DNA from: Candidatus Parcubacteria bacterium
Lineage (GTDB): Bacteria > Patescibacteriota > Minisyncoccia > Phycocordibacterales > Phycocordibacteraceae
Direction of reading: 5' to 3'
DNA length: 13,875 nt
NCBI GenBank assembly: GCA_027310925.1
Contig: DAICZX010000029.1
Span: 1-13,875, forward strand
Position numbers and translations under genes: made by a program. The notes below the pieces were generated by a model. That model searched no databases. It was not told the DNA's origin and was given only the letters and a program-made list of their open reading frames with translations. Positions 7,456 through 12,664 of the stretch are shown in pieces (the first letter of the stretch is position 1; each line of letters begins with the position of its first letter).

Positions 7456-8307
7456 TTAATCATCAATTGCTATCCATGGCATTGCGTTGCCATTCGGTAT
7501 GAAGAAGCCTGCGGAACCCGGATGGCCACCACCACCATATTTTTCTGCGATTTTGGAGACATCGACCGTATTGTCACCACGAATTGAGACGCCGAAACCG
7601 TTTGGATGGGCAGTTACGATAAGCGCGAAGGGGGGGAGTTTTTCATACAGTTCATGACCTACGTACGATTTCATTGTGATATTTGGATGGGTGGCGACGA
7701 AGTATACTTCATACCCCTCAAAGCGAACTTTTTTTGCCCGTTCGGCAGACGAATGAGCAAGCGCCTCAAAGAATTCAGTATATATAGCCGCTTTGTTCAA
7801 AATATCGGTACGTTTGGCGTTATTCTCAAGTCCGAGGGCTAGTTCGTCCCATAGGGAAAACTCGTAGGGCAGGGCAAGTAAATACGAAAACACATTGCGA
7901 GTTTCAGGAAGAGCGTAGTGATAAAGATCCCCATCCTCGAGATATGTCATAAGGCGTGGCATGGGTTTCCCTGGATGGAAGTAGCTCCATGCTATTGTCG
8001 CGCCGGAACGTGTTTCGTCGTAAACGTGTTCGGGCGCATGCTCAGCGAACACTCTCGCACTCTCGTGATGGTCAAGTACGATAAGGCGTTTCGTTATTTT
8101 CGCGAGCATCGCCATTTGCTCGGAAGTCTCGTAGCAGAAATCAACAAGGTATACCTCTTTTCCATCCAGTTCCTCTGGTGGCGCGTCTCCGTGATCCACC
8201 GGAATATACACGGCAGTATCTCCGAATTTTTTCCAAGCGGCATAGGCACCTCCAAAACCGTCTGGGCATTTCCCATGATAGAGAACGACGATTTGCTTAT
8301 CAATCAT
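7456..8307 (-). CDS. DHH/DHHA1 family phosphoesterase
   Basis: A 283-residue predicted metal-dependent phosphodiesterase, cytoplasmic. Motifs in order: YHGKCPDGFGG with H11 and D16, VDFCY with D56, the DHH triad at 79-81 within IVLDHHESA, the acidic pair D125/D127 in YLEDGDLYHY, and the DHHA1 nucleic-acid or nucleotide-binding motif GGGGHPGSAGF (258-268). Relatives degrade short oligonucleotides (nanoRNase), cyclic dinucleotides or pAp; the sequence alone does not say which. No membrane, CBS or PAS domain is present, so it is not a GdpP-type protein. It starts 9 nt after the upstream methyltransferase stop. A GGAAG sits almost against the ATG, too close for a good Shine-Dalgarno. Confidence 0.88.
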   Translation of the reverse strand: MIDKQIVVLYHGKCPDGFGGAYAAWKKFGDTAVYIPVDHGDAPPEELDGKEVYLVDFCYETSEQMAMLAKITKRLIVLDHHESARVFAEHAPEHVYDETRSGATIAWSYFHPGKPMPRLMTYLEDGDLYHYALPETRNVFSYLLALPYEFSLWDELALGLENNAKRTDILNKAAIYTEFFEALAHSSAERAKKVRFEGYEVYFVATHPNITMKSYVGHELYEKLPPFALIVTAHPNGFGVSIRGDNTVDVSKIAEKYGGGGHPGSAGFFIPNGNAMPWIAIDD

Positions 8308-8316
8308 ACTTCCATT

Positions 8317-9183
8317 TTACCGCACGAAGCGTACATAGATACCGGCGGAGATGACTCGGTTAGAGGATGATTCTCGTATGTGAAGTTCGCCACATTCACC
8401 CTCATCACCCACCTCAAACGTACTTTCGACCGCTTGTGCAAAAGATCGCGGCGCATACCCAGCGGCATAACCATTCACAAGAAAGAAGGAGTGAAGATTG
8501 TTTGAAGAAATATCCTTGAGTGCTTCAAGAAGTGCATGGAAGTCCTCGCCGATTTTCCAAACCTCACCCCTTGCGCCGCGACCGAACGCGGGCGGATCGA
8601 GGACAATCCCATCGTAAATTGTTCCACGACGCACTTCTCGTTTCGTAAACGCAAGTGCGTCATCGAGTATCCAGCGTATATTTTCTTCAGGGACTCCCGA
8701 ACGTCGTGCATTTTCATTCGCCCAACCAAGAGATTGCTTTGATGCGTCGACATGGGTGACGAGAGCTCCTGCTTGCGCGGCAACGACAGACGCGATACCG
8801 GTGTATCCAAAGAGGTTAAGGATTTTCGGCTTATCTAATTTTTCAACTCGTGTCTTTATCCACGACCAGTTTTTTATCTGTTCGGGAAAGACTCCAGTAT
8901 GTTTGAATCCAGTTAATCGAGCAAGAAATCGTGCGTTATTCCATGCGAGTTCCCAGGACTCTGGCACTAGTCTCCGCATCTTCCATGAACCTTTCGTATT
9001 ATGAAAAGTAAATTCTGCATGAGCACTTTCCCATAATGCAGGACGCAGTTTTTGCCAAAGCGCCTGCGTCTCCGGACGTGCGATGATGAATTCACCGAAA
9101 CGCTCAAGTTTCATCGAGTCGCCAGAATCGAGGAGTTCATAATCATGCCAGGGCAGGGAAGTAAGATGCTGATCGTATTTCAT
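8317..9183 (-). CDS. Class I SAM-dependent rRNA methyltransferase (RlmI/COG1092-like)
   Basis: A 288-residue Rossmann-fold methyltransferase. The N-terminal region leads to HTGVFPEQIKNWSWI (95-109), typical of the RlmI/YccW group. Motif I is NLFGYTGIAS (123-132), the acidic SAM-ribose residue lies in VDASK (145-149), and the catalytic-type motif is IVLDPPAFGRG with DPPAF at 196-200. RlmI makes m5C in 23S rRNA, but I see no PUA domain at the N-terminus, so the target base is uncertain. The ATG overlaps the stop of the TrmH-family gene (ATGA, 9180-9183), with AGAGG at 9192-9188 as Shine-Dalgarno, so the two are translationally coupled. The next gene begins 9 nt after its stop. Confidence 0.88.
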   Translation of the reverse strand: MKYDQHLTSLPWHDYELLDSGDSMKLERFGEFIIARPETQALWQKLRPALWESAHAEFTFHNTKGSWKMRRLVPESWELAWNNARFLARLTGFKHTGVFPEQIKNWSWIKTRVEKLDKPKILNLFGYTGIASVVAAQAGALVTHVDASKQSLGWANENARRSGVPEENIRWILDDALAFTKREVRRGTIYDGIVLDPPAFGRGARGEVWKIGEDFHALLEALKDISSNNLHSFFLVNGYAAGYAPRSFAQAVESTFEVGDEGECGELHIRESSSNRVISAGIYVRFVR

Positions 9184-9971
9184 ACTGCCTCTGGATGCTT
9201 ACGAGACCATTCATAAAATACAACCGCAGCAGCGGTAGCGGCATTAAGTGATTCGGCGCGCGCATGTATTGGTATGGAGAGAGTAACATCGCACGTTGCG
9301 AGGGTTTTTTCTCGAAGGCCGGTGCCCTCATTGCCAACGACGAATGCACTCGGCGCATTGAATGCTTCTGTATTGACTGATACGGATCCATTCATTGCGA
9401 GTCCATATATCCAAAAACCTTTCCCTTTCAGTACTTTAAGGGTGTTATTCACATTCCCGATCGTCACAATCGGGATACGAAATGCCATACCCGCTGAACT
9501 TTTTACGACCGCACCGGTGACTGGTGCTTGATTGTGCTCAGGGATGAGGACGCCTGAAAGCCCGAAGGCGGCGGCGGAGCGGATAATGGCGCCGACATTG
9601 TGTGGATCCTGCACCTCGCCGAGAATGGCAATTGCTGGGTTTTTCCTTACATCGAGCGATGCCATAAAGTCCTCAAACGACACGAGCAAGGCGGACGGGT
9701 TTATTGTAAATATGACGCCTTGATGTGCCGTATCTCGCCCGACAAGTTCCTTTCCTTTCCCGAGCGTAAGCTGTGTACTCGGAATATCGAATTTTTCTAA
9801 CAGGGTACGTAGCTCCGCGTTGTCTTCGCCCATCGCGGGAAGGTGTATGTGGGACGCAAGGAAAACTTTACGAATAGATCGTGGTGCATTTCGAATTGCT
9901 TCCATGAGCGCATGTTTCCCATAGACGTATACTTTCCCCCCGGCCTGTTTATTGCGTCGTTTTGGTTGCAT
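9180..9971 (-). CDS. TrmH/SpoU-family RNA 2'-O-methyltransferase (RlmB-like)
   Basis: A 263-residue SPOUT-fold enzyme. The N-terminal substrate-binding domain starts at KVYVYGKHALMEAI (13-26). The catalytic domain has motif 1 DPHNVGAIIRSA (122-133), motif 2 VVGNEGTGL (211-219) and motif 3 IPIHARAESLNAATAAAV (233-250), which form the knotted SAM site. RlmB methylates the 2'-OH of a 23S rRNA guanosine, and the N-terminal domain makes that the best guess; a tRNA target is possible. An in-frame start at 10031 lies within tRNA-Val and is rejected. ATG 9971 is the only start between the tRNA and the conserved domain, and it is 2 nt past the tRNA discriminator base, so no usual ribosome-binding site can exist. 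It is the first protein gene of the array. Confidence 0.93.
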   Translation of the reverse strand: MQPKRRNKQAGGKVYVYGKHALMEAIRNAPRSIRKVFLASHIHLPAMGEDNAELRTLLEKFDIPSTQLTLGKGKELVGRDTAHQGVIFTINPSALLVSFEDFMASLDVRKNPAIAILGEVQDPHNVGAIIRSAAAFGLSGVLIPEHNQAPVTGAVVKSSAGMAFRIPIVTIGNVNNTLKVLKGKGFWIYGLAMNGSVSVNTEAFNAPSAFVVGNEGTGLREKTLATCDVTLSIPIHARAESLNAATAAAVVFYEWSRKHPEAV

Positions 9972-9973
9972 TG

Positions 9974-10046
9974 TGCGCGGTAAGGGACTCGAACCCCTGA
10001 CCCCATCCACGTCAAGGAAGTGCTCTACCAACTGAGCTAACCGCGC
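9974..10046 (-). tRNA. tRNA-Val (GAC), CCA not encoded
   Basis: A 73-nt cloverleaf on the minus strand. The acceptor stem GCGCGGT/ACCGCGC is perfect, the D-arm is GCTC/GAGC, and the anticodon loop TTGACGT gives anticodon GAC (10013-10011). The T-arm is AGGGG-TTCGAGT-CCCTT and the discriminator is A. The anticodon stem CTTCC/GGATG has one T-T mismatch. After the discriminator the DNA reads CA and then the ATG of the methyltransferase gene, so CCA must be added after transcription. It heads the operon that contains valS. Confidence 0.95.
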
Positions 10047-10054
10047 GTGCGGAA

Positions 10055-10063
10055 ACTATATCA
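10055..10063 (-). promoter_or_regulatory. Extended -10 promoter of the tRNA-Val/valS array
   Basis: On the minus strand TGATATAGT (10063-10055) matches the extended -10 form TGnTATAAT. It lies 8 nt before the tRNA-Val 5' end, putting the transcription start almost at the tRNA. No good -35 is seen at 16-18 nt, which is usual for extended -10 promoters. The terminator at 10107-10136 just upstream separates it from the preceding transcription unit. Confidence 0.55.
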
Positions 10064-10106
10064 TAAAACATAAAATCTATGCTCATTTGTTTAAATCTAT
10101 CTTGAT

Positions 10107-10136
10107 AAAAAAGATCCCCGCAAAATTGAAGCGGGG
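10107..10136 (-). terminator. Rho-independent terminator upstream of the tRNA-Val array
   Basis: On the minus strand GCGGGG (10136-10131) pairs with CCCCGC (10121-10116) around a 9-nt loop. ATC and six T residues (10112-10107) follow. In the plus direction there is no T run. It ends transcripts from the 158-residue gene and/or from a small RNA starting near 10203. Confidence 0.7.
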
Positions 10137-10218
10137 TAAATTGGGAGGAGGATGGCTAATCGTTTTCAGTTTCAATCATATCCATTATCTCCTTATCAAT
10201 CTGATTTAAATCATAGCA
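10107..10218 (-). ncRNA. Candidate small RNA or micro-peptide transcript
   Basis: On the minus strand an extended -10 element, TG-C-TATGAT (10218-10210), would start an RNA near 10203 that ends at the terminator T run (10107), about 95 nt in all. It holds a strong AAGGAGAT (10194-10187), a 9-codon frame MDMIETEND (10185-10156; the second ATG at 10179 is better spaced) and the pyrimidine block CCATCCTCCTCCC, which resembles an anti-Shine-Dalgarno. The opposite strand holds a competing 40-codon frame (10152-10274), with GGGAGGAGG abutting its ATG. No -35 is convincing. Whether it acts as RNA, encodes a micro-peptide or does nothing cannot be settled by eye. Confidence 0.3.
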
Positions 10219-10278
10219 TGGGAGAGCCTTACTTGCCACATTTGCGACAAGAAGATTTAAGCTCAATTAGGTAAAGAC

Positions 10279-10310
10279 ATACCCTCTCCTGCATGAGGCA
10301 GGGAGGGTAT
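10279..10310. repeat. Inverted repeat (13-bp stem) after the 158-residue gene
   Basis: ATACCCTC (10279-10286) pairs with GAGGGTAT (10303-10310), and CCTGC (10288-10292) with GCAGG (10298-10302), with a single bulged T and a 5-nt loop. It lies 12 nt after the stop of the gene at 10322. On the minus strand the following bases (GTCTTTACC) give only a weak T tract, so it may be an inefficient terminator or a transcript-stabilising hairpin. Confidence 0.6.
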
Positions 10311-10321
10311 GGTGAAGATCG

Positions 10322-10798
10322 TCACTCAAAAGGGGATCGAAACGTCGCATATTGCCGAAACATATTCTCAGCAACGTTTCTGAAAGCAGTGCAAATCCCA
10401 TGTCGCAGGACGACCTTGAAGCCTTTACTGATGCCAAGGGTCATGCCGTCCTTGACCGTCTCTTTTTTGTGTCGATAGCGGATGCGGATGCTCTCAAAAA
10501 GCATCTCACGAGCACATATGAAAGACTCCAGAACTTTTTTAATTTGATCCGTATCAACACCACCGGAATTGTGGAGTGTCTCGTGGTAGCAGTTCAGAAG
10601 CGTGCAAAGTGCACGCTCATGATTATTCAACTCGCCAATCTCCCACTCATATCTGACCGGTTGGCGCTGGTTGACTGACTCAGGGAACTCGCCGATCACC
10701 GGTTCACATGTCCGGAGTTGATTGGCGAAATCGACAAACTCGCCATTTGCAACGATCATTCGGAGTTCATCTCCGATTGACTTTTTTATGTCACGCAT
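10322..10798 (-). CDS. Hypothetical protein, 158 residues
   Basis: I do not recognise this protein. It is soluble-looking, with no signal peptide or membrane segment. The N-terminal third is polar and charged (MRDIKKSIGDELRMIVANGE). The middle, roughly residues 55-115, looks mainly helical, with ERALCTLLNCYHETLHNSGG, IKKVLESFICAREMLFESI and RIRYRHKKE. There are four cysteines (30, 65, 70, 95) and no CxxC pair. Expression signals are unusually clear for this window: a TTGACA/TATTAT promoter, a leader of about 50 nt, and TGAGGA (10810-10805) 6 nt before ATG 10798. It is a one-gene unit next to the IS30 remnant, so it may be accessory, but codon use is not visibly foreign. Confidence 0.7.
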   Translation of the reverse strand: MRDIKKSIGDELRMIVANGEFVDFANQLRTCEPVIGEFPESVNQRQPVRYEWEIGELNNHERALCTLLNCYHETLHNSGGVDTDQIKKVLESFICAREMLFESIRIRYRHKKETVKDGMTLGISKGFKVVLRHGICTAFRNVAENMFRQYATFRSPFE

Positions 10799-10856
10799 AG
10801 AGTATCCTCATTTGGTGTGAAAGAACCTGAACACTCAATTCTTACTACCGAGTAAA

Positions 10857-10884
10857 ATAATACCTACTGGATTGTTTTTGTCAA
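10857..10884 (-). promoter_or_regulatory. Promoter of the 158-residue gene
   Basis: TTGACA (10884-10879) is a perfect -35 and TATTAT (10862-10857) a near-consensus -10, with a 16-nt spacer, on the minus strand. An imperfect inverted repeat (ACCTACTGGAT 10862-10872 and ATCCTGGTAGGT 10890-10901) brackets the -35 and overlaps the spacer, which is a plausible operator position. Confidence 0.7.
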
Positions 10885-10922
10885 ATCGTATCCTGGTAGG
10901 TTCAACTTCGAAGTGTACCACT

Positions 10923-11279
10923 TCAAACTTCTAATGGCGTCCGATACCCGAGCTGTTTTCTCGGTCTCGTATTCAAAGCATACTCCACTCTCGCAATCTC
11001 TTCTTCCGATACATCTGCGAAGACGGTTCCCTTTGGGAAATACCGACGCACCAACCCATTGGTATTTTCATTCGTACCTCGCTCCCATGAACGCAAGTTG
11101 ACCACGAGTGGCCGATCATCGATTGATTGCCAATTTGGCTTGAAGATACGCTCTCCTTTGCGCATACCTTTCTTCGCCCGCTTCTTGTGTCGGCGTGCGA
11201 GATACAGTCGCAAGTCCTCTTTCCCTGGTTTCACCAATCCGTTTCCGTCTCGATGCACTTGAGCGTATTGAACTAAGGC
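10923..11279 (-). pseudogene. IS30-family transposase remnant (N-terminus and catalytic core lost)
   Basis: The frame from GTG 11258 to TGA 10923 is 111 residues against about 320-380 for an intact IS30 transposase. Residues 1-50 (HRDGNGL, a basic stretch, IFKPNWQSIDDRP) match the linker before the catalytic domain. Residues 57-111 (SWERGTNENTNGLVRRYFPKG, VEYALNTRPRKQLGYRTPLEV) match the C-terminus with the catalytic glutamate region. Everything between, including the GDWEGD and DNG aspartate motifs, is missing without loss of frame; the junction is near 11088-11102. Upstream, seven more family-like codons precede an in-frame TAG (11282-11280), and the helix-turn-helix N-terminus is absent. 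The element cannot encode an active transposase. Confidence 0.85.
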
Positions 11280-11325
11280 CTACGACCCTGAATCTTAAAA
11301 CTAATTTTCCAAGCGTTAACGCCAG

Positions 11326-11517
11326 GTGGAGGCAGATATACGCTTTGGAATTTCTGTCATCAAAGATTTTCCAGCCATTTGGAAAACGCTCACTCCAGGA
11401 GAGCTAAGAGTTTTGCGGGGTTTATTGTTATCTGAAAATGTGATGTATCTCAGACCGAAGTTTCAAACCCCAAAGTTATCCTGTATCTACAAAGTAAAAA
11501 GCACAAAATCCGATTAG
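11326..11517 (+). pseudogene. Probable C-terminal remnant of a large serine recombinase
   Basis: A plus-strand frame of 63 codons (from GTG 11326; in-frame TAA at 11317-11319) ends KFQTPKLSCIYKVKSTKSD. The pattern IWK...GELRVLRGLLLSENVMYL followed by KFQTPKLSCIY resembles the last 40-50 residues of Patescibacterial recombinase-family proteins, which end in an L-x-x-x-L-F-x-E-x-x-x-Y segment and then F-R-T-P-K. The catalytic N-terminal serine domain and recombinase domain are absent. Its stop lies 14 bp from the 3' end of tRNA-Glu, the expected spot for a tRNA-targeting integrase. The assignment rests on a short stretch and memory of the family. Confidence 0.35.
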
Positions 11518-11530
11518 GTGAATGGTTTTG

Positions 11531-11602
11531 TGACCCCACGGGGAATCGAACCCCGATTTACGCCGTGAAAGGGCGCTGTCCTAACCGTTAGACGATAGGG
11601 CC
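11531..11602 (-). tRNA. tRNA-Glu (TTC), CCA not encoded
   Basis: A 72-nt cloverleaf on the minus strand. The acceptor stem is GGCCCTA/TGGGGTC with two G-T wobbles, and the D-arm is GTCT/GGAC. The anticodon stem GCGCC/GGCGT holds the loop CTTTCAC, with anticodon TTC at 11569-11567. The T-arm is CGGGG-TTCGATT-CCCCG and the discriminator is A. The bases after it are CAA, so CCA is not encoded. Confidence 0.95.
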
Positions 11603-11731
11603 TGCTTTGCAGACCATACATCCGTCGCTTCGTTCGGAACAAATGAGATCTGTTCACTCACTCGGCTAGGCTGTAGGGCCGTTCTTCAAACCTTATCATT
11701 TTTGCTTCGGAATGCTAGGATGACGAATATA

Positions 11732-11818
11732 GGAGGCGTGGCAGAGTGGTCGATCGCGCTAGTTTCGAAAACTAGTATGCTCGAAAGGGTATCGGAGGTT
11801 CGAATCCTCCCGCCTCCG
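11732..11818 (+). tRNA. tRNA-Ser (CGA), CCA not encoded
   Basis: An 87-nt class II tRNA. The acceptor stem is GGAGGCG/CGCCTCC. The anticodon stem CTAGT/ACTAG surrounds TTCGAAA, giving anticodon CGA. The long variable arm ATGCTCGAAAGGGTAT is typical of tRNA-Ser. The T-arm is GGAGG-TTCGAAT-CCTCC and the discriminator is G. The next bases are CAA, so CCA is not encoded. Confidence 0.95.
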
Positions 11819-11820
11819 CA
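11799..11820 (+). repeat. Direct repeat copy 1: tRNA-Ser 3' end (possible attachment site)
   Basis: These 22 bases, from the tRNA-Ser T-loop to 2 nt past its discriminator, recur exactly at 11959-11980. Duplication of a tRNA 3' end is the classic trace of tyrosine- or serine-recombinase integration. Confidence 0.8.
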
Positions 11821-11851
11821 AAATGAAACCGTGCAAGCGGTTTTTCATTTT
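11820..11851 (+). terminator. Terminator after tRNA-Ser
   Basis: AAAATGAAACCG (11820-11831) pairs with the T-rich arm at 11838-11851, which carries CGG followed by five T residues, CA and four T residues. The loop is 6 nt and there is a 2-nt bulge. It begins 1 nt past the tRNA discriminator base. Confidence 0.65.
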
Positions 11852-11860
11852 GCGGGACGA

Positions 11861-11879
11861 GCCCTGCCGGCGGCAGGGC
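11861..11879. repeat. Near-perfect palindrome GCCCTGCCG/CGGCAGGGC
   Basis: Nine bases on each side of a single central G (11870) are fully complementary. It lies between the tRNA-Ser terminator and the inverted T-arm copy. No T run follows, so it is more like a short palindromic repeat element than a terminator. Confidence 0.6.
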
Positions 11880-11881
11880 GT

Positions 11882-11970
11882 GGAGGATTCGAAGACCTTG
11901 TGAGTCTGAAATTGAGCATGCGAAAATTTCAGCCACAAGGTGTACTGAAACTGTAAGTTTCGAATCCTCC
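11882..11970. repeat. Nested inverted repeats incorporating tRNA-Ser T-arm copies
   Basis: GGAGGATTCGAA (11882-11893) is the exact reverse complement of TTCGAATCCTCC at 11959-11970 and at 11799-11810 in tRNA-Ser. Inside this outer pair are ACCTTGTG (11895-11902) with CACAAGGT (11934-11941) and CTGAAAT (11906-11912) with ATTTCAG (11926-11932). A transcript could fold into a long, three-tier hairpin. No protein frame of substance is present. It may be the scar or body of a very small mobile element. Confidence 0.6.
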
Positions 11971-11980
11971 CGCCTCCGCA
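11959..11980 (+). repeat. Direct repeat copy 2: tRNA-Ser 3' end duplicate
   Basis: An exact 22-bp copy of 11799-11820, offset by 160 bp. The tRNA 5' half is absent here, so this is a duplicated end and not a second tRNA. The sequence just after it holds TATACT (11988-11993), a possible -10 for the DedA gene, but no matching -35. Confidence 0.8.
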
Positions 11981-12002
11981 GACGTAGTATACTAGGAAGA
12001 AG

Positions 12003-12620
12003 ATGTCGGTAAATTTCATCACTCAGCTGATACTCCAGTACCGGTACTGGATACTTATCCCACTCTCATTCATCGAGGGCCCGGTTGTGGCGTTTGTCGC
12101 CGGCACGCTCGCTGCGGTCGGTATTTTCGATATGTATTTCCTCGCAGTGCTGTTTTTTGTGCGAGATGTCGGGCTTGACGGCGTATATTATGCCATCGGC
12201 TATTTCGGCGGTCGCACCGCCTTTACCGAGCGCATGCTCGCGAAGATCGGTGTTACCGAAAATCATCTGCAGCAAGTTCGGGCATTGTGGGAGAAGCGCC
12301 CATTCATGACGATGTTCATCGGCAAGCTCTCTTATGGCATAGCCTCAGCATTTATCGTGGTAGCGGGCATGGTGCAGATGCCGCTCCGTATCTTCTTTAG
12401 ATACGGGATACTCGTTGCGATACTCGAATATGGCACGCTTCTCTATGCTGGCTATTTCTTGGGTGCCTCGCTTGGCGGGAATGTCGTCCGGATGATTGAC
12501 AATGCGCAATATACGATTGCCTTCGCTGCCATCGTCATATCGGGCTATTATTTTTTCACCTGGTATATGCGCGGAAAGTTCCTCAGGTCTGACGAAGAGA
12601 TAGAGGAGACGCCAGTATGA
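12003..12620 (+). CDS. DedA/SNARE-associated (VTT) family membrane protein
   Basis: A 205-residue inner-membrane protein of the DedA family. Members are linked to undecaprenyl-phosphate or phospholipid flipping and to envelope homeostasis. The family's re-entrant segments are visible: FIEGPVVAFVAGTLAAVG (23-40) with the E-x-P motif, an aspartate/glycine-rich GYFGGR around 66-71, and GKLSYGIASAFIVVAGMVQMP with conserved G and P residues. The last hydrophobic segment is near 170-188 and the tail is acidic. AGGA (11994-11997) is 5 nt before the ATG. The stop overlaps the ATG of a 15-codon minigene that leads into the glycosyltransferase, so a shared envelope-lipid role is plausible but not shown. 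Confidence 0.88.
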   Translation: MSVNFITQLILQYRYWILIPLSFIEGPVVAFVAGTLAAVGIFDMYFLAVLFFVRDVGLDGVYYAIGYFGGRTAFTERMLAKIGVTENHLQQVRALWEKRPFMTMFIGKLSYGIASAFIVVAGMVQMPLRIFFRYGILVAILEYGTLLYAGYFLGASLGGNVVRMIDNAQYTIAFAAIVISGYYFFTWYMRGKFLRSDEEIEETPV

Positions 12621-12664
12621 ATCCCGTCAGAAATACTGAATCAGTCGTTCGCAAAATAATATGA
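12617..12664 (+). CDS. 15-codon minigene coupling DedA to the glycosyltransferase
   Basis: ATG 12617 overlaps the DedA stop (ATGA) and encodes MNPVRNTESVVRKII. Its TGA at 12662-12664 overlaps the glycosyltransferase ATG at 12661 (again ATGA). It would let a terminating ribosome restart twice. No Shine-Dalgarno serves the glycosyltransferase ATG directly. The peptide itself is probably unimportant. Similar NPVRN...SNGV peptides recur in Parcubacterial proteins as far as I recall, as a translated DNA repeat. Confidence 0.4.
   Translation: MNPVRNTESVVRKII

Noticed and set aside
9972..10031. Upstream in-frame extension of the TrmH-family protein
   Set aside because: It overlaps tRNA-Val and gives the same tRNA-derived VEHF...GSSPLPRT artefact.
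10107..10185. Amino-acid attenuator for the valS operon (leader peptide followed by terminator)
   Set aside because: The leader MDMIETEND has no valine codons, no alternative antiterminator pairing is evident, and the tRNA-Val promoter lies downstream of the terminator.
11612..11680. Possible decayed second tRNA-Glu (GGCCCTA at 11680-11674 repeats the tRNA 5' end 78 bp away and can pair with TATGGTC)
   Set aside because: Only the acceptor ends fit; no convincing D-arm, anticodon arm or T-arm could be drawn, so it may be chance or a very old remnant.
11759..12022. 87-codon minus-strand frame across tRNA-Ser and its repeats
   Set aside because: Its translation comes from the antisense of tRNA and repeats (RRREDSNLRYP type), a known artefact.
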